Source of the DNA: Liolophura sinensis
Taxonomy: Eukaryota > Mollusca > Polyplacophora > Chitonida > Chitonidae
NCBI RefSeq assembly: GCF_032854445.1
Contig: NC_088306.1
Location: forward strand, 8,954,193-9,018,192
Reading direction: 5' to 3'
DNA length: 64,000 bases
Part shown: positions 11,786 through 22,799 of the stretch, in pieces
Layout of the letters: the number at the start of each line of letters is the position of its first letter
How positions within the stretch are numbered: the stretch's first letter is position 1
The notes under the pieces: generated by a model
Told to the model about the DNA's origin: nothing
What the model saw: the letters and a program-made list of their open reading frames with translations, nothing else
Database searches by the model: none
Position numbers and translations under genes: made by a program

Positions 11786-14457
11786 GTAAGTAAATAGTTA
11801 GAGAGTGAGGTAATTTGTCTACGTTGATCTCGGCGCCGTTAAATAAGTGAGCCTTTTATTGAAAACCGTATGACCCTAATCAAATAGTAAACAAATACAT
11901 TTTAGAGCGACTTGGTGTCGACTACACAAAGGCAGTTGTAAAGTTAAAGTTACAATGTGATTTAACCACCCCTCGTACGATGTCTTATGACACCCGTCAA
12001 ATTTTGAACAGCTGGGATCAAAAACTGCTTATTGAACTTTACTGAAGATTTAAGCCAGGATTTGAAATATGACTTTAGAGCCTATTTTTTACTCTTTCGT
12101 CATGCCACCTCTCCAGTGTTATCTTTATACACATTCACTATGACTCAGGAGCCTCTCACCAGTGCGGTCGCTGTAAGTTCAAGTCCAGCTCATGCTGGCT
12201 TCCTCTCCGACCGTACGTGGAAAGGCCGTGCAACAACCTCTGGATGGTTGTGGGTTTTCCCCAAGTTCTGCCCGGTTTCCTCCCACCATAATGCTGGCCG
12301 CCGTCGTATATGTGAAATATTGCTAAGTACGGCGTAAAAAAACCAATCAAATAAATATATCTTTATACAAATGCGCCAAATTTGAATTCCCAGTACCAAA
12401 AACTAAGCAATTTCCAGTACCGAACGACTAAATATAAGAGTCATAAAAAAATCTTCGTGGAATCGACCCTTGGAGTTTGATCATCAGGGTTCCCCCCAAG
12501 TCATTTCAATACTATAAATACTAACAACTACTTAATTCATTATCATAGAAATGGTATGCCCACGCTTTCCCACTCTGATGACAATGCCGTTTAAACGTGT
12601 TGCTATGGTTTACGTTGGAGAGGGAGGGGGGGGGTGCCTGATTAGTTAAACCTTAATTTGCAGAAATCTATTAAAGGACGTGATACTCTGTTAAGTCCCT
12701 GAACCATTTACCGATCGCATTTTCAGATACACAGTTATACCATATATATAATAATTTCGTGATTATTTATGCCTGTAATGATATTATACCGTAATACTTC
12801 CTGAAAAACCTTATAACATAATAATTATGTCGATCACAACTTTTGTTTATTCAGAGAGCGACGTTTTATGACAGGTACTAATATCGATATCATGTATAAT
12901 GCATATATTTGTTTTTTGTTATCCAACTCAACTTGTAAATGTCATTGAAACAAGTTGTGAACATAATGGTCTTTAATTGTTCTTTGTTCCATGATAACAG
13001 CCTTCTTTTTATCTGTATTTTTATTGTTTTGTTTTTTTTTTTTGTTTGTTTTTTTTTTATTTTATTTTATAGTTTTCCAGCAAAGCAGCTCAGGCTCTTG
13101 AACAAGAAAAGAAAGGTAAGTTTGGTTTCATATGATTTCTAAATAACTGGATTTGTGCTAACAGTTTGTTTTATCGAAATGCTATGCCGTGGGTGGAATG
13201 ACTGTGTTTTATGTACCTTTACCTTTACTCGGAAATAACGGTCTGAAATTCAGGTTTCTTACATTTCATTTCATGATATTTTTTATGTTATTCCAGACAG
13301 ACCATGCCATCAAAGTGTTTCCAGCAGGCCGTCAGCTTTTCTGTTTCTGGACTACCCAAAAACAGGAGGTAAAAAAACTACTTTCACGTCGGAATAAACA
13401 AATTCATAGCTGAACAATGGTTGCAGTTAGCTGAACAATGGTCTCTTGTTTACTAAGAAGAATCTACCGCACATCAACTTGTAACTGATAGTAACCCCTG
13501 ATGTAAAGCCGTAGCCGTACGGCTTTGGGTTTTTAGCCGTAATCCGTACTCAGTGAGTAATTCAAGACCAGTAACATCTAATGTGTTGCAGTTATCATCT
13601 CTGCATACTTATTTTAGATAATTTTGCTTAAGTCATGGTTCTGTGGGGCGTGTAATTTGCTACTATTTCTGTATTTAACAGCTAACATAAAACCCTAACT
13701 GAGGTAAACGGACAAGAGGCCGGATTTCACCGCTATCGTCTGACCAGTTGCCTCCTATCACACTGTGGTCGCTTCTCTTGTTTTACCCTTTATGCTGTAG
13801 TTTTTTTTTATTTTGTATAGAGGTTTTAAATTTTGCCTTTGTCAATAAAAAACTCCAGAATCTGAATTTCCTAAGACTAAAGACTAGCGTGGAATTCTCT
13901 ATCCGTGAACGGCCTATCAGATCTTTATTAGAACAGCTGTCTTGAACTAAATCTTCACTGGAGTACAATATGACATTGAGGCATATTGCAGTGATTTCAG
14001 ATTTGGATTTCAAATCCATTTGACTGCTAACTTTTTGTATGTTACAGAAATGGGTGATACAATGCATTGGAGCACACAGACACCATTTTCCGAAGGCACC
14101 GGTCATTTGTCTGACTCTCTAAAGTACAACAGAAAATACGGTGGACTGATCGTCCCAGAGAACGGCGTGTACAAGGTATACAGTCAGGTGACATTTCGCC
14201 AGTTACCCAGGGCATCCGGTCCCACCCTCTACATACACTGTCTGTTCCTTTTGCGCGCGCACCAGGAAGAGGGAAAAGTCGTCATCTGTTCGAAGACCAC
14301 TAAGATGAACGTCACCGACGCCAGAACCCTCCAGCCGTCGTATTTCCAGGCGGAGATCAACGTCAACAGCGGTGATACGCTGTTTGTGAACGTGTCTGAC
14401 ATCTCATCTGTGTTCTCGTCCTATGGAGACAGCTACTTCGGCTTGTCAAAACAGTAA
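11435..14457 (+). CDS. TNF superfamily ligand (TNF-like gene 1), four coding exons
   Basis: Exons are 11435-11785, 13073-13115, 13297-13368 and 14048-14457; all introns are GT/AG and all phases agree, giving 291 residues. Residues 1-36 are hydrophilic and cytoplasmic; about 38-59 form a single membrane span (LLTLVLMLLAGVVGFLVF) with no cleavable signal, the type II layout of TNF ligands. The stalk has a CVPC motif (78-81) and CC (104-105). The TNF homology domain runs from about 142 to 291: RPSAFLF (the usual PSAHL strand), HW, GLIVPENGVYKVYSQVTF, a cysteine pair at 220 and 236 placed like the TNF disulphide, GDTLFVNVS, and a C-terminal SYFGLSKQ. It should trimerise and bind TNF receptors on neighbouring cells or after shedding. 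Asn-linked sites NVT and NVS are present. No clear furin site is seen. The subfamily is not assigned. Confidence 0.93.
11786..13072 (+). other. Intron 1 of TNF-like gene 1
   Basis: GTAAGT to TTTTATAG, 1,287 bases. It contains a family-1 SINE at 12140-12360, a G run at about 12626-12635 and a T-rich tract just before the acceptor. Confidence 0.85.
12140..12360 (+). mobile_element. tRNA-derived SINE family 1, 5'-truncated, within intron 1
   Basis: Starts at GACTCAGGAGCC and continues through GTAAGTTCAAGTCC and the conserved body to an ATCAAATAAATATAT tail. It lacks the A-box end. The overlapping ORFs of 64-101 codons on both strands are SINE translations. Confidence 0.92.
13073..13115 (+). CDS. 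TNF-like gene 1, coding exon 2 (43 bp)
   Basis: Acceptor TTTTATAG and donor AAAG|GTAAGT. It encodes 14 residues rich in Ala, Gln, Glu and Lys (KAAQALEQEKK) in the stalk and ends with one spare base. The alternative AG at 13079-13080 would break the frame. Confidence 0.8.
13297..13368 (+). CDS. TNF-like gene 1, coding exon 3 (72 bp, start of TNF domain)
   Basis: Acceptor TTATTCCAG and donor GGAG|GTAAAA. Two leading bases complete the codon left by exon 2, then 23 codons follow including SSRPSAFLFLDYP, then one spare base. It is the structural counterpart of the 96-bp exon of TNF-like gene 2. Confidence 0.85.
13600..13800 (+). repeat. Unnamed interspersed repeat, copy in intron 3
   Basis: Carries the family hallmarks in order: GGGGCGTGTAATTTGCTACT, ATAAAACCCTAACTGAGGTA, AAGAGGCCGGATTTCACCG, and CACTGTGGTCGC followed by TTGTTTTACCC. 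It lies wholly inside the last intron of TNF-like gene 1. Confidence 0.75.
14048..14457 (+). CDS. TNF-like gene 1, coding exon 4 (most of TNF homology domain)
   Basis: Acceptor TATGTTACAG; 136 codons including the TAA stop at 14455-14457. It holds the VYSQVTF strand, the cysteine pair and the C-terminal YFGL motif. G+C content is clearly higher than in the flanking intron, as expected for a constrained exon. Confidence 0.95.
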
Positions 14458-14787
14458 GCGCCTTCACAATGTTCAGGTTCTTTTCCTCCTCGATGCTGAC
14501 GATCTCTTGGTTGCTTTCAACGTTGTAGTTACATGTAGTTCGAGCCAGTCACTGTCCCGTCTTCAGTACGTCATCCAATGAGATGATCACACTGGCTATC
14601 TTTCCTATTATGCGTCAAGTGATGATGAGACTTTAAGTTAGCCATGTACACTTAGGACGAGCACTCTGATTGGTCGCAGCAGTTCCTTCGGCCTGGTGCT
14701 TCGTGTATTCCAACGGAACTTCGAAGTACCCACCAAATGACAAAGTCAACCCTGAAGGTATGGAGAGAAGATCTGTGATACACTAAG

Positions 14788-14793
14788 AATAAA
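14788..14793 (+). terminator. Polyadenylation signal of TNF-like gene 1
   Basis: AATAAA, 331 bases after the stop codon, is the first canonical signal downstream of the coding end and would give a 3' UTR of about 350 bases. Confidence 0.55.
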
Positions 14794-14799
14794 CCCGTA

Positions 14800-15840
14800 A
14801 AAGGGCAAAGAAGTCCATACCAGTGATTTGCCGGAAACGTTGAGCTTCTTCTCGATGTGCCAAATGTATTCATGCAGCATATGTGCTTAACTACAGGGGG
14901 TGCATCTACAATATTAATTCTGTTCCAAACCGCAGTGTTTAAGGAATGTGAAAATGCGACAAGCGAGTACGAGTGAACGAGACATTTACCTTTACATTAC
15001 GATTTAAGCGATTGTACAATCCACGAACTTTCTGATAAGAAACACGAGGACATTTTTCTCTCAACACTCAATATTTAGGTGGTGCACGGAGTTTAATAAT
15101 GTTCGTTCTCGGTTATAAATGTGGATTTGTTTTAATTTATTCCTTAAAGAATTGTTTACATACATGTATACATATACTTATTTATGATTGAAGTATGGGC
15201 TGAACAAGAATGTGTACAGAATGCTTTTATATTTTAAGGAGAAAGTCTTCTTACAGCTTTATGTATATATTTATTTATTTGATAGTAGCTTAATTAAAAG
15301 TAGTCTATTTAAAGGAGTGAAGATATTTTCAGAAACAGTTTTTAATGGACTTTCTACTGACTCGTATAGGTTTTATATTGCTGTAAACAATGGAGAATAT
15401 TTGTATTGGAAACTGGAAATGTTCAAGAGAGTATGCTACTGTGGTCAGTTACATATGCCGTTTGATGTGGTAGACATCAAGGGGCATATACGATATTAAA
15501 AACGCACACACAGAGAGACACACACACACACACACATATATATAATAGGTTGGTATGCCTGTTCTGGTCAGTTTCATTTGAATTTTCATTTCATTTTCAC
15601 GTGAAAGTCCTGTACTTTTATGTGTTATATAAATGGGCTTATCTTGTATCCACAAACATTACCTAGATATCTAAAAATAAGGGATAGGTACTAGGTATTA
15701 ATATCCGCCTGTGTCGCCCAGCAGTATATCGACGTGAAGTGGAGGGTATTCCCCAGCATTAAACGTTAAGTAAGCCAGGCGAATATCTTCACCAAGGTAG
15801 ATAAAACAGCTCACCCTGCTCTCCTATTTATAGATACCAA
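14800..15840. other. Downstream flank of TNF-like gene 1, no further gene recognised
   Basis: The 103-codon ORF at 15188-15499 is A+T-rich, has no domain and no splice partners, and is not called. A short (CA)n/(TA)n tract lies near 15518-15543. Confidence 0.45.
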
Positions 15841-15843
15841 AAC

Positions 15844-15846
<3 letters not shown>

Positions 15847-15908
<62 letters not shown>
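15847..15908. repeat. (AT)n microsatellite, about 30 units
   Basis: An uninterrupted TA/AT dinucleotide tract of about 60 bases. Such tracts are prone to cruciform formation and length change. Confidence 0.97.
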
Positions 15909-15911
<3 letters not shown>

Positions 15912-16366
15912 GAGTAATATGACTTAAGTCTAAACACAGCTTCGTGATCCTAGGGGCTGGGTTATGTTAATACACTAAATATACCCCAACACGCTGTGGT
16001 GTTGACACCATTTATGAAATGTTTTTCAGTTTTATGAAAACCTCTGGAAGCAATTGATTTCACCGGATCGCAGCGATTGCTTTCCACTTTCCTTTCTCAC
16101 TAGCTCTTGCAATTACTTCTTAGCTTGGCTGTTTTAACTATTTTTCACAGTCACTTACTAACTCTTTTACAGTTTTTCCATTTTTGAAACAGTTCATTTG
16201 TTGTCGACCCGCGGGCGACTCAAGTGAATCTGTTGACCAACAGTGAATACGATGTATTTTGTGAGTTGTGTATAACTCGTCTATTTAGCATTTGTATGGC
16301 GTTTGGTTAAAAAAAAAATAAAGTAGCATGTATTTATTCGTATATCCAGGTTTTATGTTACACGTA

Positions 16367-16629
16367 GATCTCCGTGATCGAGTGGTTAGCGTGTCAACGC
16401 CGCGCAATGAACTAGGAGCCTCTCAACAATGCGATCGTTGTGAATTCAAGTTCAGCTCATGCTGGCTGCCTCTCCAGGTGTACGTGGGAAGTTCTGTCAA
16501 AAACCTGCGGATGGTCGTGGATTTTGCGCGGGCTGTGCCAGATTTCCTCGCACTATAATGCTGGCCACCGTCGTATGAGTGAAATATTCCTGAGTACAAG
16601 TGTTAAACTCTAGTCAAACAAATAAAGTA
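16367..16629 (+). mobile_element. tRNA-derived SINE family 1, near full length, diverged
   Basis: Begins GATCTCCGTGATCGAGTGGTTAG, a tRNA-like A-box region, followed by GTGAATTCAAGTTC (B box region), the common body and an AAACAAATAAAG tail. Substitutions throughout mark it as an older copy. Confidence 0.9.
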
Positions 16630-16699
16630 ATATCTAGTCTCTGAATGATCGATTGTCGACCAGGATTACCCTTTCATGGTCTGTGAGTGTTGTAGGAAT

Positions 16700-16830
16700 G
16701 TAGGATTTGAGGCTTAGATCCTGTGACCGGCATCAGACCCTTAGCCAAAGAGGTCGCGTGTTCGAATGTATTACTCGCTGTATCGGCTGTGGCTTTAAGT
16801 CCGGAGGTGTGTCAGGTACTTTCCCACTAT
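16700..16830 (+). mobile_element. Possible SINE head of another tRNA-like family
   Basis: GACCCTTAGCCAAAGAGG followed by TCGCGTGTTCGAAT resembles a tRNA A-box/B-box pair, and the segment after it (GGCTGTGGCTTTAAGTC) looks like a SINE body. A similar TGTGTTCGAATATAAGTC occurs at about 7258. The end could not be fixed. Confidence 0.35.
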
Positions 16831-17084
16831 CACCAATGTAATAAATAAAAACTAATAAGTAAATGTATACAGAGATCTTAAGTTCATATATAGAATCAGT
16901 TAAAACTAGATGCTGCATACCCTAGTTTTGATTGCGGGGATATTTTGAAATATTTTCAAATACCCTTTTCTCGTCAAAAAGTCCATATTTGCAAATAACT
17001 TTTCATGCTCTTTCATCTGAAACCGGATCCTTTTTTTCTCCTTTAGATGTAATGACAATGAATTTGAGTAATTATAAACAAGTG

Positions 17085-17250
17085 ATGTCTGGACGTCTAG
17101 ACCAGTTAACCTGCTTAAGCTATGGTGCTACAGGGCGTGTAATTTGGTGCAAATTTAGCATTTACATGCAAAAAAATCTGTCTCACTGTCGTCGCTGCTC
17201 TGGTTTTACTCTCTGTGCTGTAGGTATTTTATTACATTGCGAACTGCGGT
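17085..17250 (+). repeat. Unnamed interspersed repeat, copy
   Basis: Contains GGGCGTGTAATTTGGTGC, GCATTTACATGCA and CACTGTCGTCGCTGCTCTGG in the order seen in the cluster at 36.8-37.7 kb, ending near TGCTGTAGGTATTTTATT. The middle ACCCTAACTGAGG part is deleted. Confidence 0.75.
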
Positions 17251-17860
17251 CCTTTTCTCTATGGACAAAACACACACAAGATGTAAATAAAATATCTCAA
17301 GGCACATTTAGTGTGTAGCATGCATACTTCTTCTTTGTGTACCTACACCTTAACTGTGTACCAAATTGTGTATCTGTGGTACACATACCTCCTTACGCTG
17401 AGAGCTACATAAAAACAGTACACATTTACGGACTGAGAGTAACATTGCATGATCACATCTGGTGAGGATAGATTAGGATCGCATTTAACTTATATACTCA
17501 ATGGCCACGGTGAAACATTTCATTATTTTACAGCTTTTACATCGCATAGTTTTAGTTTTATCCCCACTAAAGTCTTGCCGATTCAAAATACCGCCACACT
17601 GTAAAAAAAATGAAGAAGACAGCTGTACATTTAGCGACCTAAAGCTAACTGTTGGGAATGTTGATACTACCTGATTCGATTGTATGTCTACAGCAGTGGT
17701 GTAAAATAAACATGTCTCAGAATACATAGGAAAAATTGGCGTAACTCTGGACTCGTAAATCATTTTACATAATATATACGCCAATTTTTTATTTTGTATA
17801 TACACTGACAGTTGCTACATATTTATTTTACATCGTTACAGATGTATGCAGACGAATTTA

Positions 17861-18073
17861 GTGACCCAGGAGCCTTTCACAAAGTGGTCGCTGTGAGTTC
17901 AAGTCCAGCTCATGGTGGCTTCCTTTCCAGTCGTATAAGTTGGAAGAAACCTGCGGATGGTCGTGTGTCTCTCACGGTCTCGGCCGTGTTTCCTCCCATC
18001 ATAATGCTGATCACCGTCGTATAAGTGAAATTTTCTTGAGTACGGCGTAAAACTCCAATCAAATAATAAATAA
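17861..18073 (+). mobile_element. tRNA-derived SINE family 1, 5'-truncated
   Basis: Starts GTGACCCAGGAGCC and runs through the B-box region and body to an ATCAAATAATAAATAA tail. Confidence 0.9.
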
Positions 18074-18133
18074 GATACATACATTTAGAGCACTTTTGGT
18101 TCTAAATTTATACCAGTTTTTACAGTGCATTTA

Positions 18134-18219
18134 GTTTCCTCCCACCATAATGCTGGCCGCCGTCTTATAAGTGAAATATTCTTGAGTACGGCGTAAAACA
18201 CCAATCAAATAAATAAATA
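18134..18219 (+). mobile_element. SINE family 1, 3' fragment
   Basis: Only the last ~86 bases, from TTTCCTCCCACCATAATG to the CAAATAAATAAATA tail, are present, 60 bases after the previous copy and in the same orientation. Confidence 0.9.
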
Positions 18220-18379
18220 CAGTGCATTTATCCGATGGTGGGGCGTGATTGTAAAAGGTACACTCCGCACCCTTCACCGTGGAACTGAAACTTACGCAGG
18301 ACGTACTGAGTCATTGACACAGTAACTGTTACATCCTGGAACATCCACTGACCAAGTCAATACAAAAATAACGGCTCTT

Positions 18380-18675
18380 TAGTCCCAAGCAGGCTCTTCG
18401 TCTTTGGTATAAGTAGTTGATTGAGATATAAAAATAACCTATCCAAGTTAACAATATGTCTAAAAATAGATTCAAATTTGGCCGAGGGAGAGAAACAAAC
18501 AACCCTTTAAGCCACCGATTTTTACAGATTATACGACTTTCCTGTAGTGAAGGGCATTACATTTCCTAGCCCGGATGTCCTCAGACGAAGATTTCGCGCG
18601 TACTGGAGCAGAACCCTAGTACTAGGTTCTACGTCTTTGGTATGAATGGCTGATCGAGTTATAAATAAAACAACA
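18380..18675. repeat. Two diverged copies of a ~55-bp direct repeat
   Basis: The segments at about 18388-18441 and 18617-18671 share GTCTTTGGTAT, GATTGAG/GATCGAG and ATAAA blocks in the same order and spacing. The element is not identified. Confidence 0.5.
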
Positions 18676-18679
18676 TAAT

Positions 18680-20034
18680 TGCTCTGTGTGTAGCCCTGTA
18701 TACGTCACTGGTATGAGATGCTGGGACTATGTTGGCTTTAAAGATGTGTGATTAACGAGAAAGGAAATAATATATCAGTTTCCTTTCTATTTCTTTTTGT
18801 TCCTGAAAACCAAAAGAATTATGGTCAAATGAAAATTATGGTCATTTACGGTAATGTGGAAATACCGCGGTGTTACCAATCTGGCCTAAGCAGTCGGATG
18901 GGGTATTTCTCTCACTTCCTTTTGTAATTGGTCCAACTAAGCTAGCGACGCTAGCCAATCCCTATTCGAGTAATTGTGACTCAACTCCTAAAAATACAGT
19001 TATTGAGATATAACCCATAAATACATGCAGTTAAGATATATATCGTTTCTTTCAGAAACCTTTCCAACCAGATGGTATATCTGCTGACGAACGTCAATTC
19101 ATGAATAATTCATGCCGAGATCATCACAAAATATTGACTCCAAGACAACCAATGCCCAATGAGAGAGTGACACGTGGCAGGGTGTTTACCCGTGGCCGTC
19201 TAACGATCAAAAACACTACTCTGTGCCATTAATGATTTGTCACACGATAAGTAACAAATAGAGTATCAAATATAAGTAAATGTAATCTTATTAGGTATAA
19301 AATATAACAACACTCAACTGTCAGTCAATGAGAAACAGCGATATAGACTAATAGTCCCACCGTCACGAGACATTCCGAACCAACTGACTACTTTTCAAAA
19401 TTCCGAACGACCACATGACTTTTAGAATGTGTACTAAATTCGTTTTTGTTTTTTTTCGCCAGACGTAATACTATACATGGACAATGGGCGAGGAGAGTAA
19501 TTTGTTTTACAATAGCAGCACTGCACGCGGTTAGAAAATACTCCACGCAGTAACAAAGTATGAACTACATTCTTAAAGGGTCTTGTTTCTTTTACAGCAA
19601 AATTTCATCCCATTTTATTCTAAATCCAAACTGACATGAGATCATATAGCCACAAGAGATAAAATAAATTACATTTACTAATGTTATATTGTTCTAAAAC
19701 TTTAAACAGTTTCAAAAATGGTAGCCTCAGAAACAGGGTTTAGTGTAAAGTCGATCACGGTTCAGGTGACTGGTGTCGCTCTCCGTCAAACACTGGATTC
19801 TGGCATGCCAGTCGTGTTTGAATAATTATGACGTCATTTGAGACAATGAAGTCTTCGTGTCTAAAAAGAGCTTATGGAGTTTAACATTATGAATCAGTAA
19901 AAGTGTCGTAATTGCATTTTCTTTCTAATAATACAGATGTGAAGAAAACTAATGTATAGGGCCTAAAGCCCTTTAGTTACGCTTCAGTGACTAAAGGCAA
20001 TTTTGATAATGGTCATCAGTTATTTTATTGATAA
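18680..20034. other. Intergenic stretch, no gene recognised
   Basis: No ORF over 60 codons with supporting features, no recognised repeat. Confidence 0.4.
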
Positions 20035-20345
20035 CTGAGTGAGTGTTTGGGCTTTGTACTCAACAACTTTTTAGTCATATGACGACGGAGGAATCATTAG
20101 GGTGTATGTAAAGTGCCTCCTTGTCGCAGGACGGATTTCATCTAGGATGCTTCACTGAGAAGACTTACCGAAGGCAAGTAAGCTGCCCCGCCCGAATCCA
20201 TTATACTGATGCGGTTCAACCAGCCCCTGCTGAAGTTTCAACTTCCTCTTTTAAAGTATTAGGTGTGACTCGAACCAGGATTGATCATAGAACTACTGTT
20301 CCAACTGCGGACGCTCTTCCAACTGTGCTATCGGGGACGGTCCCA
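20035..20345 (-). mobile_element. tRNA-derived SINE family 2, near full length
   Basis: On the minus strand it begins GGGACCGTCCCCGATAGCAC, with an A-box-like AGCACAGTTGGAAGAGCG and a B-box GGTTCGAGTCACACC, and ends with a CATATGACTAAAAAGTTGTT block and CACTCACTCA. The same 3' block occurs at 23738, 48573 and 48865. It shares no obvious body with family 1. Confidence 0.8.
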
Positions 20346-20432
20346 ACAATTTGAAATAATAATACTATTATTTTTTCATGTCGTGAGGGGTGTAACATTT
20401 CAAAGCTGGGGTGTCCTAGAGCATGGCGTGGT

Positions 20433-20690
20433 CTTATTTAATTATTTGTCTGGTGTTTTACGCCGTATTCAGGAATATTTCACTTATACGACGGCGATAC
20501 TGACTTATGGTGGGAGATAGAGCCTGGGGGAAACCCACGACCATCCGCAGGTTGCTGGAAGACTTTCTCACATACAGCCGGAGGGGAAGACAGGATGAGG
20601 TGGATAAGAACTCAAAGTGACCGCATTGGTGAGAAGCACCTGGGTCATTGTGCCGCGCTGGCACGCGAACCACTGAGCAACGTTCCCCAC
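20433..20690 (-). mobile_element. tRNA-derived SINE family 1, near full length
   Basis: Minus-strand copy with the tRNA-like head near 20690, conserved body and AATAATTAAATAA tail. It lies 88 bases from a family-2 SINE. Confidence 0.9.
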
Positions 20691-21122
20691 CCATACACAC
20701 ACTTCCCCTGCCTCTGTTTTGCAGGTACTGTGACTTTCTCTGTACTCATTCCGGCTTTCAACAAACCATTAACCTGATCGTTGTCGCGCCAGTAACAATA
20801 CCGTCTACTACACAAACAGCCAAATAAATAATTCGTTTAAGTTACATTTACCACTACATCAGTTTAGTCACAGTGATATTAACGGGTCTTTCATAGACTT
20901 ATAGCTGGTATTCGATCGCATGTTCTGCTGTAACCAGCGTTTAAGTCGCCCGAAAGACAATGTACACGTCTACTGTAAAATACACCAATGCACAAAAAGA
21001 AAATGTGCAAAACAAGGGACACTACTCTTCAGAGTATCGTAAAAATAATTATCAAATTACCTCCCTTCTACTGTCGTTTCTTTTAATATGCAGCACATTT
21101 TTCAGCATATGGTTATTTCCTC

Positions 21123-21345
21123 ATTTATTTCATAGGTGTTTACGCCATACTCAAGACTATTCCACTTTTACGACGGCGGCCAGCATTATGGTGGGAGGAA
21201 CCATGACATCTGCAGGTTGCTGGCAGATGTCCCAACGTAGGAAGCCATAATGAACTGGATTTGAACTCACAGCGGTCGCACTGGTGAGGGGGTCTTGGGT
21301 CATTACACCGCCCTGGTACGCTAACCACCTCGGCCACGGAGGCCC
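21123..21345 (-). mobile_element. tRNA-derived SINE family 1, internally shortened
   Basis: Minus strand from GGGCCTCCGTGGCCGAGGTG to an AAATAAATGA tail; about 20-30 bases of the middle CCCGGGCTCTGCC block are missing. Confidence 0.88.
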
Positions 21346-21584
21346 ACCTGCATATAATATCTAGTATTTTATATGTAATTTTGATTGATGTATTGATATC
21401 ATAGTCGGTTTACACCGAAGGGAGGAGTAGAAGGAATCGTATGCGTTTGTGAGTGTGGTATGAGGATAGGGGGTGAGGAGCTTTATAAAACTGTTGCTGA
21501 GCAAAATATATCTGCACAGGTAAATCTATAATCTCTAAATTACCCAGCTATTTAGTTAATTTGATCTGATGCACCGGTATTTAC

Positions 21585-21740
21585 CTGGTTTGGGTTTAAC
21601 GTCACACTCAAGAATTGTTCACTTATACGATGGCGGACAGTTTGGGAGGAAACCCGTCATAAACCACAGACCTATGTCAAGTAACTGGCAACCTTTCCCA
21701 CATGTGACGCACAAATGTCTACACCATACTGATGCAAGAC
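21585..21740 (-). mobile_element. SINE family 1, degenerate fragment
   Basis: The GTATAAGTGAACAATTCTTG end and GGTTTCCTCCCAAACTG block are recognisable on the minus strand; the rest is highly diverged. Confidence 0.6.
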
Positions 21741-21910
21741 AAAAGGTCTTTCACGTACGCCAGACTGTTCAAACGGCCACATGAGCGGTCACACCGCTTA
21801 TTGTCATCAAGGCTATTGGGACAGTAAGAACGTTTATAATTCATTACCACCATTCAGAATATTTAGTATGACAAACAACAGTCAAAAAAACACAGAGAAA
21901 GTTTCTAGAG

Positions 21911-21993
21911 TATTTATTTATATATTTGATTGGTGTTTTACACCGTACTCAAGAATATTTTACTTATACGACGGTGGCCAGCAGTTATGGTGG
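21911..21993 (-). mobile_element. SINE family 1, 3' fragment
   Basis: The last ~80 bases of the element, with GTCGTATAAGTAAAATATTC and an ATCAAATATATAAATAAATA tail on the minus strand. Confidence 0.88.
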
Positions 21994-22196
21994 TTTACAG
22001 ATTCCACTTAAAGTCACATAAAGCGGCCTATTATGTAGTCCGTAAGCAAGTATCTGAATAAGCAAGCATGTGAAGCAAATAAGCAAGTGTGACATCCAGC
22101 ATGCATATAAATACGTGTGTGTGACACCAGAGTAGAGTCCCTGTGACATCCTTTTATGTAATTAAGTGTAAGTGTACATGTATCTGTAACAGAGGG

Positions 22197-22432
22197 AGCT
22201 CCGTGGCCGAAGTGGACAGCATGTTGGCGTGACGTATTGACCCAGGAGCGTCTCACCAGTGCGATCGCGGTGAGTTCAAGTCAGCTCATGCTGGCTTCTT
22301 CTCCGGTCGCATGTTGTAAGGTCTGACAGCAACCTTAGAATGGTCATGTTTTTCTCATTTGGGCGCATTCCTCTCATCAAAATGCTGACCGCGGTGGTAT
22401 TATTGAAATATCCTTGAGTATACGAAGTAAAA
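22197..22432 (+). mobile_element. tRNA-derived SINE family 1, near full length, diverged
   Basis: Begins GAGCTCCGTGGCCGAAGTGG, includes GAGTTCAAGTC and the body, and ends TTGAGTATACGAAGTAAAAG. The A-rich tail is lost. Its 3' end lies 40 bases from the next minisatellite. Confidence 0.85.
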
Positions 22433-22471
22433 GACAATGTAAAAGTCAAATCAATGAAACCTGGGGGAAAT

Positions 22472-22747
22472 CAGGACAGCATGCACGTACATTTGTCGGT
22501 GTGAGGACAGCATGCACGTACATTTATCTGTGTCAAGACAGCATGCACGTACATTTATCTGTGTCAAGACAGCATGCACGTACATTTATCTGTGTCAGGA
22601 AACCATGCACGTACATTTACCCGTTTCAGGACAGCATGCACGTACATTTGTCGTTGTCAGGACAGCATGCACGTACATTTATCTGTGACCTCACAATATG
22701 CACGTACAGCTCTGACAGCACACTATGCGCGTATATTTACATGTTGT
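22472..22747. repeat. 31-bp minisatellite, about 9 copies
   Basis: Units of about 31 bases with the core AGCATGCACGTACATTT. The core contains GCATGC and ACGT palindromes. The period is not a multiple of three, so the overlapping ORFs cycle through frames and are artefacts. Confidence 0.93.
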
Positions 22748-22799
22748 GTTGAACCAGGATTGAAAATTTTACATTATAGCAGAGTGAATGTATACCTGA

